This document shows positions 7,565 through 16,049 of a stretch of 64,000 bases of DNA, in pieces. Every line of letters begins with the position of its first letter. Positions within the stretch are counted from its first letter, which is position 1. Below the pieces are notes generated by a model. The model did no database searches and was not told the origin of the DNA. It was given only the letters and a program-made list of their open reading frames with translations. The position numbers and the translations under genes were made by a program. The stretch is from Paenibacillus_V sp046244365 (lineage in GTDB: Bacteria; Bacillota; Bacilli; Paenibacillales; NBRC-103111). The stretch spans positions 7,564,001 through 7,628,000 of the forward strand of contig NZ_CP176395.1 in assembly GCF_046244365.1 (NCBI RefSeq), in the 5' to 3' direction.

Positions 7565-10123
7565 TTACAAATCCCCAAAGTCGAATTCGTTAAGCTCATC
7601 CAGCATCCCTCTTTCCTCATCGCTCAGCGGCCGCTGCAGAAGCTCGCCCGTCTCCAGGCCGCCCGCTCCCCACTGCTCGCCGAGCATCTCCGCGATCGCC
7701 GCCTTCTCCCGCGGTTCGAACGAGCCGAACGCCCTCCGCAGAAACAGCAGCGACCGCCGGAACTGTTCGCCGTCCAGCGACGAAATATACGTGTCGAGCT
7801 GCTCCCATAGTCCTGCCCGCGACAGCAGCGCATACCGGTTGCGCATCGACAAGCCTTCGAACCAGCCGGCCCCGAGATCGGCCGGAATGCCCGGCGACAA
7901 GCGCCGCGATACCTCCTGCGCCGTCTGCTCGCTTCCGACCTGATTCCGCTCCAGCAATATGGCGAAGGCAAAACCAGACAGCCTCGCATTTCGGTCGTCT
8001 CGGGATGCAAGCTCCCATAATCCCTTCAACCACTGTCCGTCGTCGACCTCTTCCGGAAAATCCTGCGAAACGGCATGCATTTCGTTCATCGCCGCCAAGA
8101 TTTCGTTCGACGCTTCCTCGCTGCAGGCCGCTGCGTCCACGAGCAGCAGCGCTCCCCTGAGGAATAGCTGCTGCATAAGCGGAACAAGCGAAGCCGTGTC
8201 GGCCTTGCGGATATCGCCGTAACGGATAAGTACGGACAGCTCGCGGGCCGCTGCGGCGATTTGCGCGAAGCTGCCCGCGTCGACGGCGAGCCGCTGCAGC
8301 GTTTGTCTCGCCTGCTCCATCGCCTCCGGCAGCCCGCATTCGCAGGCCGCTCTGACGATGCGCGACGCTTCGCGGATGTCGCCGCAGCGCTCCAGCCTTT
8401 CGCCTATGACGAAGGCGGCGGCCAGCTCGACCGTTTCGCCCTTCAGCGTCGATTCGACCAGCTGAATTTCCGTCTCCGGGCTCCATCTCAGCACCCAATG
8501 CTCCGCCCAGGTCGCGCCGTCCTGCCGAATGCCCTGCTTCTTCGCAAAATCGATGTCGAGCAAAGCGAGCCGGTGAAGGAATACGGAGCGATGAAGGTCG
8601 ATAAACGCGGCCTCCTCCGACTTTACCCGTCGGTTTTCACGCAGGTCGAGCTCCAAATCGGCAGCGACGGCCGACTTGTATTTGTCCAGCTTCAGCCGTT
8701 TGAGATGCCGGTTCAGATCGTCCTGTATCGGCGTCTGGCTGACGCCCTCCGGCAAGCTTCCTATAGCGGTTCCAACGTCTGTCCGCGCCAGCGCCTCGGA
8801 AATCGAGGAAAGCTCCCCGAAGCCGAGACAAACCGCAGCCGCGTCCCGCAGATCCTTCCAAGTCGGCAAGCTGCCGCCGTGAAGGGAAGCAAGCGATTCC
8901 GCCAGCCGAACGCCTTCGATGACGGACGCCGTGGACCGGAACGTCCCTTCGGCGCGCAGATGAGCCGCGACCTGCGACATGTAGAGCGAGGGCATTTTGG
9001 CCAAATCGCCGTGCCGCATGCAAGCCCACATCAGCTCGTAGTAGGCGGGTGCCGGGTTGCCGGCCCCATAGCCGGAATGCGTCGACAGCTTGTAGTAGGA
9101 ATACGGCATGAGCGTCAGCTTTGTGGACGAGCGGGGCAGCTTCCGCAAGGCGGCGTCGGTCATGCCGGGCTCGGACAGCGCCAGAGCCGACGCGTGGAAA
9201 GCGCCGGTCACGACGACGATCCGGTCCGCCGGACAGCCCGACTCGATCGCCTCGCGGATTTGCCTGCGCATATACGCCTCGCGAACGGCGTTCACCGCCG
9301 TCTCTCCCGGATCGAACTCGTGCTCCTCCCGCTCCGACAAGCCGCGCATTTGCCGTGAAAACTCCAATATCGCGCTGCGGTAAGCATCCTTGTTCATATT
9401 GTGCTCGAAGTGGCGTTCCCAATAGCTCTCGTAATCGGGCTCCTCCGCCAGCTCGGCAATGCGTCCGTACACGGCTTGCTGCCGCCGGTAGTAGGCCAGC
9501 AGCCCGCTTTGCCGTTCCTCCCGCTGCTCCTCGGGCAGCCCTTCGCCGCCGAACGTACGCTTGCCGTACAGCGCCACCGCCGCATCGGAAGGCAGATCGA
9601 TGAAGGCGGCCTGCGCCCCGTTCTCCGCCGCCCACTGGAACGCCTGATATTCCGGCGAATAAGAGGCGAACGGGTAGAGGAGCGTACGCACCGGCAGTTG
9701 ATCGGTATAGGCCAAAATGGCGACCGGCGGCACGACGCCCCGCGACGTCAGCTGCTCGATCAGTCCGCTGGCGTCGGAAGGTCCCTCGACCAGAACGAGC
9801 GAAGGCCGGACTTCGTCCAGAAACGCCCGCAAATGAACGGCGCCGCCCGGCGACAAATGCCGGATGCCGAATATATGCGGCTGGCCGCTTCCCGCGGCTG
9901 AGCGCCGCGTACCGGACTCGCTCGGCTCAAGCGTCCGGATGCGCCCTTCGCCTGCAGCCACCGTTTCTGCACGGCTCTGCACGCCCGACGCTTCCGCTGC
10001 TACTTCGTCCCGCGTCCCTTGCGGCATGCCGGCTTCGCTAAGCGGCTGGACATCGGAACGCCCGGAACCGCGCGCGGCTTTCAATTGTTCATCTCCCGGC
10101 ATGCGTTGTACAGGCTCCGCCAT
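7565..10123 (-). CDS. DUF5682 family protein
   Basis: An 852-residue protein of a family without an assigned function. After a low-complexity N-terminus of about 80 residues comes FGIRHLSPGGAVHLRAFLDE, then VRPSLVLVEGPSDAS. This is the diagnostic DUF5682 opening and recalls the start of TraB/ChaN/erythromycin-esterase-like folds, which is an impression of mine. VVVTGAFHASAL near residue 300 is a second conserved block of that type. The long C-terminal half is helical and Leu-rich. There is no signal peptide. The first 43 bases overlap the end of the MoxR gene, and the VWA gene follows at once. The first 80 residues are poorly conserved-looking, so the true start may be a little downstream. 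Confidence 0.82.
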   Translation of the reverse strand: MAEPVQRMPGDEQLKAARGSGRSDVQPLSEAGMPQGTRDEVAAEASGVQSRAETVAAGEGRIRTLEPSESGTRRSAAGSGQPHIFGIRHLSPGGAVHLRAFLDEVRPSLVLVEGPSDASGLIEQLTSRGVVPPVAILAYTDQLPVRTLLYPFASYSPEYQAFQWAAENGAQAAFIDLPSDAAVALYGKRTFGGEGLPEEQREERQSGLLAYYRRQQAVYGRIAELAEEPDYESYWERHFEHNMNKDAYRSAILEFSRQMRGLSEREEHEFDPGETAVNAVREAYMRRQIREAIESGCPADRIVVVTGAFHASALALSEPGMTDAALRKLPRSSTKLTLMPYSYYKLSTHSGYGAGNPAPAYYELMWACMRHGDLAKMPSLYMSQVAAHLRAEGTFRSTASVIEGVRLAESLASLHGGSLPTWKDLRDAAAVCLGFGELSSISEALARTDVGTAIGSLPEGVSQTPIQDDLNRHLKRLKLDKYKSAVAADLELDLRENRRVKSEEAAFIDLHRSVFLHRLALLDIDFAKKQGIRQDGATWAEHWVLRWSPETEIQLVESTLKGETVELAAAFVIGERLERCGDIREASRIVRAACECGLPEAMEQARQTLQRLAVDAGSFAQIAAAARELSVLIRYGDIRKADTASLVPLMQQLFLRGALLLVDAAACSEEASNEILAAMNEMHAVSQDFPEEVDDGQWLKGLWELASRDDRNARLSGFAFAILLERNQVGSEQTAQEVSRRLSPGIPADLGAGWFEGLSMRNRYALLSRAGLWEQLDTYISSLDGEQFRRSLLFLRRAFGSFEPREKAAIAEMLGEQWGAGGLETGELLQRPLSDEERGMLDELNEFDFGDL

Positions 10124-11181
10124 TCCGATCCCCGCTTTTTCATCACATTCTCCAAATACTCTTTCCAGACCGTCCGGTCCTTCTCATCGTCCTTCACGAT
10201 CGCCCCTTGCAGGCCTGCCGCGATGTCCTCCTCCTCGATCCGCCCGCTGCCGAAGCTCGCCGCCAGCGCCATGCTGTTCGTCAGCAGCGAGATCGCCTCC
10301 GCCGTGGAAATAACGCCGCTCGGCGGCTTCACCTTCTCCTTGCTGTCGAGCGTCACGCCGCTGCGCAGCTCGCGGAAGATCGTGACGATTTTGCGCACGG
10401 CTTCATCTTCCGGCAATGCCGCCTTCAGCTCGTAGCTCGCGGCGATTTCGGCAACCCGCTTGCGGACGATGTCCACCTCGGTTTCGAGCTCGGAAGGCGC
10501 CGGCAGCACAACGATGTTGAACCGTCTTTTGAGCGCCGCCGACATGTCGTTGACCCCACGGTCGCGCGTATTCGCCGTCGCAATGATCGAGAAGCCCTTC
10601 GTTGCGTTGACTTCCCTTGCCAGCTCGGGGATCGAAATCGTTTTTTCCGACAAAATGGAAATCAGCGCGTCCTGCACCTCCGAGGCGCAGCGGGAAATTT
10701 CCTCGAAGCGGGCGATGCCCCCGGTTTCCATGGCGCGGTAGATCGGGCTTTTGAGCAGCGCTTCGTCCGAAGGGCCGTTCGCCAGCAGCATCGCGTAATT
10801 CCACGAGTAGCGGATCTGCTCCTCGCTCGTCCCGGCCGTCCCTTGAATGACCTTGGACGAATCGCCGTGGATGGCGGCGGTCAAATTTTCGGACAGCCAC
10901 GATTTGGCCGTCCCCGGCTCGCCGATCAGCAGCAGCGCCCGGTCGGTCAGCAAGGTGGCGATGGCGATTTCCACCAGCCGCCGGTTGCCGATATACTTGG
11001 GCGTTATCGTCACGTCGCCAACCTTACCGCCCGTAATGAACGTCAATACCGCGCGCGGCGACAGCTGCCAGCCGGCAGGCCTCGAATCGTTGTCGCTCCG
11101 CTTGAGCGCCTCCAATTCCTTTTCATACAGCTTTTCCGCAGACAGCCTCAAAACATTTTGCTTTTGATCCATGCGATCCAT
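10081..11181 (-). CDS. MoxR-type AAA+ ATPase (YehL-like)
   Basis: A 366-residue AAA+ ATPase of the MoxR class. Walker A is GEPGTAKS at residues 87-94. The Walker B region is degenerate (GGIARFEEISR, with the acidic pair kept). Sensor 1 is IATANTRDRGV and the arginine-finger region is SAALKRRFN. MoxR ATPases act as chaperone-like remodelers together with VWA proteins. The pairing with SWIM, DUF5682 and VWA genes points to the YehL subgroup. The gene overlaps its upstream neighbour by 34 bases and its downstream neighbour by 43 bases, so the set is surely co-translated. AAGGGAG stands just before the first ATG. Confidence 0.88.
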   Translation of the reverse strand: MDRMDQKQNVLRLSAEKLYEKELEALKRSDNDSRPAGWQLSPRAVLTFITGGKVGDVTITPKYIGNRRLVEIAIATLLTDRALLLIGEPGTAKSWLSENLTAAIHGDSSKVIQGTAGTSEEQIRYSWNYAMLLANGPSDEALLKSPIYRAMETGGIARFEEISRCASEVQDALISILSEKTISIPELAREVNATKGFSIIATANTRDRGVNDMSAALKRRFNIVVLPAPSELETEVDIVRKRVAEIAASYELKAALPEDEAVRKIVTIFRELRSGVTLDSKEKVKPPSGVISTAEAISLLTNSMALAASFGSGRIEEEDIAAGLQGAIVKDDEKDRTVWKEYLENVMKKRGSEWRSLYNACREMNN

Positions 11182-12971
11182 CCCGCTCCCTTCTCATGAT
11201 CCGTTTCTTTGTCTTTCTCATCCTCATTCTTCGCCCGCATCCATTCCACAGCCTCGAGAAACTGTCCTTTGATCCCCTCGTAGGCGAGTCCGGACGCCAC
11301 CCGCTCGAGCCGGTCCGCGTAAGCGCGGGGAAGCCTGACAAGCAGGGCAAGCTGCGTGCGGTCCAAATAATAAATATGCTTGGCGTTCGTTTTCTCCAGC
11401 ACGTCCATGAGCAGCTCCGGCGCATCCCGGTGGCCAAGCCTGAAAAGCGCGGCCAGCAGCTGCACCGTTCGCGACTTGTTAAAGTTCGGCGTCGCCTCCA
11501 GCTTCTTAAGCAGGTACTCGGTGACCTTCCGGTCCGGCTGCCGGGCGAACCGGCACACGAACTCCTCCTCGTCGATATCCACGAACAGATTCACCCACCG
11601 CGAGTCCCAGCGATCATGCGATTGCGGCTCCGCGGCGCCTTCCTCCCGGTCGTCGTAGGGAGCGGCCAGCGCTTCCGTCAACCCGTACAGCGCCCGCAAA
11701 AGCTCCTTGCCTGCCGCAGACTTTTTGCTAGCAAACTCCCCGGCAAACCGGTCATAGACTTCGCCGGGCTGCAGGGTCAAGACCGCGGCGCGGAAGCTGT
11801 ACGCGGCGAAGCGCCGATTCCAGGCCTTCTGCAGCGACAGCAGGAAATCGTAGGCCTCCGGCCGCTTCATGTCGAGCAGCAGCTGCGCGGCATAGTCCTG
11901 CACGGCGCCGGTATCCCGAGCCATAAACGTCTTATCGCCAAGCAGCCGCTGCAGAAAGGCCGAGACGGTTGCGTCCCGTCTGCCTTCCAAGCACTGTACC
12001 GCGGCATACAGCCGCGGAATCGCTTCGTCGCCCGGCTTGCTGTCCTCCAGCCGCTCCAGCAGCTCCTCTGCGACCTGCAGCAACCGTTCGTTCAGCCGCT
12101 CGGACGAGCACTGCTGAATGGGCTCGATCGCGATTTCCTGATCTTTGTCCGCAAGCGCCCTCAGCAGCCTCTCCACCGCGGCGTCGGATTTCAAACGCGC
12201 CAAGGCGGATAGTGCGGCGCGGCGAACTTCTTTCTTCTTGTCGTCCGCATGCTGCAGGATGAGCGGCTCCAGCTCGGGATAATCGCCGAGCAGCTCGATC
12301 GCCGCCGTCCGCACCTCCAGCGAACCCTCGGCAGCCGCCTGCACGACAAGCTCCCGCTCCCCCGAGCCTGCGAAACGGTGAATAAGCTGCAGCCTGCGCG
12401 CATCGCCTTTGCCGCCGTGCAGCTTAAATTGCTCCTTGAGCAGAGGGAGCGCCGAAGCGCCGAAAGACGGTACGACCGTTTGCGCCATATACTCGGCCAG
12501 CTCGGCGAAGCTGTCGTCCAGCGCCGCAATCGCCGGGACGAACGTTCGGATATCTTCGAACAGCTTCTCCTCGAACCCTTGGCGGACGACCTCGTAGCGT
12601 CCCTGCCCCTTCTGCGTGAGCGCCTCAAGCAGAGGCTTCAGCTTGCGGTACGGCACCTGCGTCAAACAGGACGTTTCCGCGGCCCGGACCGGCTCGGGGC
12701 TGCCCTTCGCATCCGTTTGGCCCTGCGTGTACAGGACGGCATGCAGCAGCGTGCCTAGCTCAAGTAGCTTCGCCGAAGCTTGCTCCGCGCCAGCCTGAGT
12801 GAGCTGCTTAACGTCCTCGGCCAGCCGAGCGAGCACCGGAGCGCTTTCGCCGAGTTTCTCCAGCTGCGGCAGCAGCTTGAGAAGCCGCGCGTCGCCCGCC
12901 GCCATCCCGCTTCCGGCGATAAACAGCCGGCGAACCTCATTGTGAAGCTCGCGTAATACTGGTATGCTCAT
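11148..12971 (-). CDS. HEAT-repeat protein of the MoxR/DUF5682 operon
   Basis: A 607-residue, all-helical, Leu/Ala/Glu-rich cytosolic protein. Clear HEAT-type repeats occur at residues about 210-290, for example VRTAAIELLGDYPELEPLIL and KEVRRAALSALARLKSDAAV. Less regular helical pairs continue to the end. HEAT solenoids are binding scaffolds. Inside this operon it may be the adaptor that brings a target to the MoxR ring, but that is inference. AAAGGAG lies nine bases before the ATG at 12971. The 3' end overlaps the MoxR gene by 34 bases. Confidence 0.8.
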   Translation of the reverse strand: MSIPVLRELHNEVRRLFIAGSGMAAGDARLLKLLPQLEKLGESAPVLARLAEDVKQLTQAGAEQASAKLLELGTLLHAVLYTQGQTDAKGSPEPVRAAETSCLTQVPYRKLKPLLEALTQKGQGRYEVVRQGFEEKLFEDIRTFVPAIAALDDSFAELAEYMAQTVVPSFGASALPLLKEQFKLHGGKGDARRLQLIHRFAGSGERELVVQAAAEGSLEVRTAAIELLGDYPELEPLILQHADDKKKEVRRAALSALARLKSDAAVERLLRALADKDQEIAIEPIQQCSSERLNERLLQVAEELLERLEDSKPGDEAIPRLYAAVQCLEGRRDATVSAFLQRLLGDKTFMARDTGAVQDYAAQLLLDMKRPEAYDFLLSLQKAWNRRFAAYSFRAAVLTLQPGEVYDRFAGEFASKKSAAGKELLRALYGLTEALAAPYDDREEGAAEPQSHDRWDSRWVNLFVDIDEEEFVCRFARQPDRKVTEYLLKKLEATPNFNKSRTVQLLAALFRLGHRDAPELLMDVLEKTNAKHIYYLDRTQLALLVRLPRAYADRLERVASGLAYEGIKGQFLEAVEWMRAKNEDEKDKETDHEKGAGWIAWIKSKMF

Positions 12972-13072
12972 CGGATGTTCTCCTTTAAAACGTATCGATG
13001 GTCAAGTTATCGGCACGCCTGAAACAACTTCCATGCCTATTTCAGATGCCTCGACGCGCCAAAATGTCTTAA

Positions 13073-14527
13073 CTAGTACAGCAGCCGGATTCGTTCCTGC
13101 CCGGTGATCAGCGTAAGCGGCTGCGCCATAAGCCGGCCGCTCCCCAGGTCGTGCTCGAACATGACCAGCATGACCTGATCGCGGAAGTGCTCCCGCTTGA
13201 GCAGCGGCAGCAGTTGAACGGTCGGATGCTGCAAGCGGCTAATGTCGCCGAGCGAGATTCTGTTCCCCCGCTCGTCTTCCAGCGCATAGGCTTCATCCAG
13301 CTTTACGATCTCCTTCACATGCAGCAGGACGACCGGATGCTTATCCGCCAGAGGATGCTTCAGCTGGTTCTTTACGAGCTTCACGGCTTCCGGATAAGAT
13401 CGCCGGGCATATCCGCGAACCGCGGCAAAGTCTTGGCTGTCCGGCTCCCGAAAGGTCGCCTCCTCCCAGCGCGCCCTTGGATTCGCGTCACCGGGGTAGT
13501 AGAGCAGCTCCTTCGTTTGCGCGACAAGCTGGAACGTGTCCTCTTCCTTCATATGCTTGACCGCCCGGTACGGCCGGTAGTTCCGGTTGGCGTACACTTT
13601 GCCGGACGCCAGCTCCACCCAGAAGCCCTCATCCACATACTCGCCCCGGGCATCGTCTCCGTAGGAGCGGAAGGCTAGCTGCAGCAGCTTGGCATCCCGC
13701 AGGCCAAGCCCGCTGTCGCGCAGCTCGGACAGCTGCCAGGCATGGCCGAGCCGCTCCTCGATAGCCGTGTCGGTCGCCATCGGCGTCTCCGGGTTTTCCT
13801 TCTTGACCGTCAAATAGTCCCGCCCGCGCTTGGCAAGCGTCTGCAGAGCGGTCAGCTTGTCTACGGCGTCCGTATAAACCGGCTCGCGCTCGCCTTCTCC
13901 CTGAAACAGCAGCAGAAACTCGCGAAAAGCGGACTGTACGCCCGGCACATAATGATTGCCGAGCTGCTTGGCCTGCTCTTCGAGCATGCGCGCCGTTTTT
14001 GCGTCGATGCCGCCGAGCCCCGTCTGAACGATTTGACGGAGCAGCTTGTCGAGCAGCTCGATGCCCTCCAGCTGCGCGGCGATTTTTTTGGTCAGCGCGG
14101 ACTTGTTCGTCTTCTTAGCGACCGGCGGCGCGTCGTCGTCTGCGGATGCGGCAGCCGCTTCCTTCTTCTTTTCCTCCCGCTTCTCGGCCTTGTCCCGTTT
14201 CCCCGCAATATCTTCGGGGATGTCCTCCGTATGAAAGGAGCTGCCGCCCGCATAGGCATACAGCAATCCCAAAATGTGCTTGCACGGGAACTGACGGCTC
14301 GGACACGAGCAACGAAACACCGGGCTCTCCGGCTTCACGAAATCGACGGAGCACCGGTACGGCTCTTTCCCGCTGCCTTTACACTCGCCGAACAGGAGCG
14401 TCTCGTCCTCAGACCGGCACAGCTTCGGGAAGCTGTTCTTTTTGGCCAAATCCCGTCCGTTCTTCATGGCGGCGGCGTTCAAAGCGAGCGAATCCACATA
14501 AGCTTCGGTTACAGCTGCAGCAGTCAT
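13073..14527 (-). CDS. SWIM zinc-finger protein, first gene of the MoxR/DUF5682/VWA operon
   Basis: A 484-residue protein with a SWIM zinc finger near the N-terminus: Cys73-x-Cys75 and Cys82-x-His84 in FRCSCPSRQFPCKHILGLLY. A Lys/Ala-rich charged linker at about 100-145 follows. The remainder is an alpha/beta region without a recognised fold. SWIM domains bind nucleic acid or protein, and Escherichia coli YehQ, also SWIM-bearing, lies in the yehLMPQ locus. The start at ATG 14527 follows GAGAGG; a TTG 18 bases upstream is less likely. A 101-base gap separates it from the HEAT gene, so a second promoter is possible there. Confidence 0.85.
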   Translation of the reverse strand: MTAAAVTEAYVDSLALNAAAMKNGRDLAKKNSFPKLCRSEDETLLFGECKGSGKEPYRCSVDFVKPESPVFRCSCPSRQFPCKHILGLLYAYAGGSSFHTEDIPEDIAGKRDKAEKREEKKKEAAAASADDDAPPVAKKTNKSALTKKIAAQLEGIELLDKLLRQIVQTGLGGIDAKTARMLEEQAKQLGNHYVPGVQSAFREFLLLFQGEGEREPVYTDAVDKLTALQTLAKRGRDYLTVKKENPETPMATDTAIEERLGHAWQLSELRDSGLGLRDAKLLQLAFRSYGDDARGEYVDEGFWVELASGKVYANRNYRPYRAVKHMKEEDTFQLVAQTKELLYYPGDANPRARWEEATFREPDSQDFAAVRGYARRSYPEAVKLVKNQLKHPLADKHPVVLLHVKEIVKLDEAYALEDERGNRISLGDISRLQHPTVQLLPLLKREHFRDQVMLVMFEHDLGSGRLMAQPLTLITGQERIRLLY

Positions 14528-15459
14528 CGTATCCCTCTCGAACAAAATAGTTTTGGTGTTTCTTCCTTACCTTACATAACGGCTATCGGCGGGCAAATGT
14601 TTCGCAACATTTCGTCGCATCGCCGCTCCGGCAGCGTATTTGCGCATGCTCTTACCCCTTCCGCCTGCCGGACCCGTTTCCCTTCCGAGTCCTTCAACGA
14701 TTGTATGAACATTAGCGCCAAATTACGACCACTTCCATGAGAAAAACGGCTCTCGCTGCATTTTGTGGGGCCATTGCGGCTTCCTGTAATTGCGGTAACT
14801 GTCATTCGGCAAAGCTTCGCTTGAAGCTGCTGATTAGACGATGTCAGAGACTTCTATTGTTCAATATTTATAGATGCTTGGATAAATAAGAGCCCCTAGG
14901 GACTGCTAAACCGATCAAAACCCGGTAAAACCCGATCTTTTGGCTTATCAAGAGTCTTTGGAGGCTTCTAATTTCCCCGATTTCCGGAAAATGCTTGAAT
15001 TAAGAGTCCTTTGGGGCTCTTAAACTTCGAAAAACCGAGCGCTTCATGGTACGCGCCGGCCCCTCTCCGCCAAAAAAGTGCTCCACGCCCGGCACTCCCT
15101 CTATACCGTGAACGCCGTACACCGTGCTCCACCCCCGTCAACCCCTCTATACCGCGAACGCCGCACACCGTGCTCCACGCCCGGCAACCCCTCTAACCGT
15201 GAACGCCGCATACCATACTCCACGCAGCAATGCCGCTCCCTTAGCCTACTTTACCGGGGGAAGCGCCAAAACCTCTCAACTAAACAAAAAAAGCATGACA
15301 ACTCTCCAAGAGTTGCCACGCCCTATACGCCGGATTCTATTTTCCCGCAAAAATATGCGGAATCTCGTTGTCTTTTGAAAATAAATTAATAGACTCGATG
15401 TGTTGAATCCGCGCGGATTCTCGGATCAATACAACTCCTGTTTAATCACTGCTTCAGCA
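14528..15459. other. Intergenic region of about 930 bases, repeat-rich, no gene seen
   Basis: Three degenerate copies of an AAGAG-C/T-C-x-T-x-GGGxCT motif occur near 14888, 14949 and 15002; the last, AAGAGTCCTTTGGGGCTCTT, is itself nearly palindromic. They recur roughly every 55-60 bases. A separate 46-base tandem repeat at 15078-15234 is listed below. Open frames across the repeat have no ribosome binding site and arise from the repeat itself. Confidence 0.55.
15078..15234. repeat. 46-base direct tandem repeat, about 3.4 copies
   Basis: Units run 15078-15123, 15124-15169 and 15170-15214, with a partial unit from 15215. The unit starts GTGCTCCACGCCCGGCAACC and ends CGTGAACGCCGCACACC. Copies differ at several positions, and the third has lost one base. 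There are no spacers, so it is not CRISPR. Confidence 0.8.
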
Positions 15460-15487
15460 AAGCGCATGCCGATGTCGGCATGCGCTT
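15460..15487 (-). terminator. Perfect 13-base hairpin downstream of the SRPBCC pseudogene
   Basis: AAGCGCATGCCGA and TCGGCATGCGCTT pair perfectly around a two-base loop. It lies 20 bases after the original stop of the broken gene. No strong T-run follows, so it may act as a terminator or 3' stabiliser. Confidence 0.55.
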
Positions 15488-15506
15488 CTAAGGCTGCGAA
15501 AGTTTC

Positions 15507-15877
15507 TTAATCTTCTTTAGCCGTTTCCACATATTTTTTGAAATTGTCCAAAATCGCCTGCCACCCGGCTTGCTGCATCTCGGCAGCGTTGGTCTCTTTC
15601 TACCGTCGGCGATCGTATAGGAGATACTCTCGTTAATGCTCACCTCGTCGTATACTCCGCCAAAATCAAATCCAAAGCTGCCGTCTTTTGCTTCCATTCT
15701 TGAGACGAATTTACCGCCGGCCTTTAGATCATTCTCGGCGTATGGCGTGTGCCAGTCATCGGAAGCCTTACTCCATTGTGTGATATGCTTCGGTTCCGTC
15801 CAATATTTCCATACGCTTTCGACGGGACAATGAACGATTGTTTCTACTGTTATCGTTACCGGATTACCTGTTCCCAT
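15507..15877 (-). pseudogene. Broken SRPBCC / AHSA1-like protein gene (internal deletion plus frameshift)
   Basis: The first about 90 codons encode a typical START-like SRPBCC protein: VTITVETIVHCPVESVWKYW and TEPKHITQWSKASDDWHTPY, on through SISYTIADGRK. The usual next 20 or so residues (the VVETFE strand) are missing. The family's C-terminal helix then continues in a different frame: TNAAEMQQAGWQAILDNFKK followed by YVETAKED and TAA at 15507-15509. The break is at about 15600. AAGGAGG seven bases before ATG 15877 still marks the start. Read straight through, the original frame gives a nonsense Arg/Lys-rich tail. A sequencing error alone cannot explain the missing strand. Confidence 0.85.
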
Positions 15878-16049
15878 TACATAACCTCCTTGGTGGTTAA
15901 AATACACAATTTACATAAGCCTATTATAGCATGAAGCGGCAGCTAAGTTTCTTTTCGATTGCTATTATACAAGTCTACCCGATATTATTTTCCTATGGGT
16001 TACAACGATTCTTTTCCATAGTCATTCCAATATTGCTATAAATGCTTCA

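Noticed and set aside
8261..9358. Long plus-strand frame opposite the DUF5682 gene (and similar ones opposite MoxR and HEAT genes)
   Set aside because: High GC suppresses stop codons in antisense frames; composition is Arg/Gln-rich without domains, and the minus-strand genes carry clear motifs.
15078..15234. CRISPR or repeat-protein gene
   Set aside because: 46-base units have no spacers, and 46 is not a multiple of three, so the repeats cannot encode a periodic protein.
14968..15389. Small proteins encoded by the 46-base repeat
   Set aside because: Several overlapping frames exist on both strands only because the repeat lacks stops; none has a ribosome binding site.
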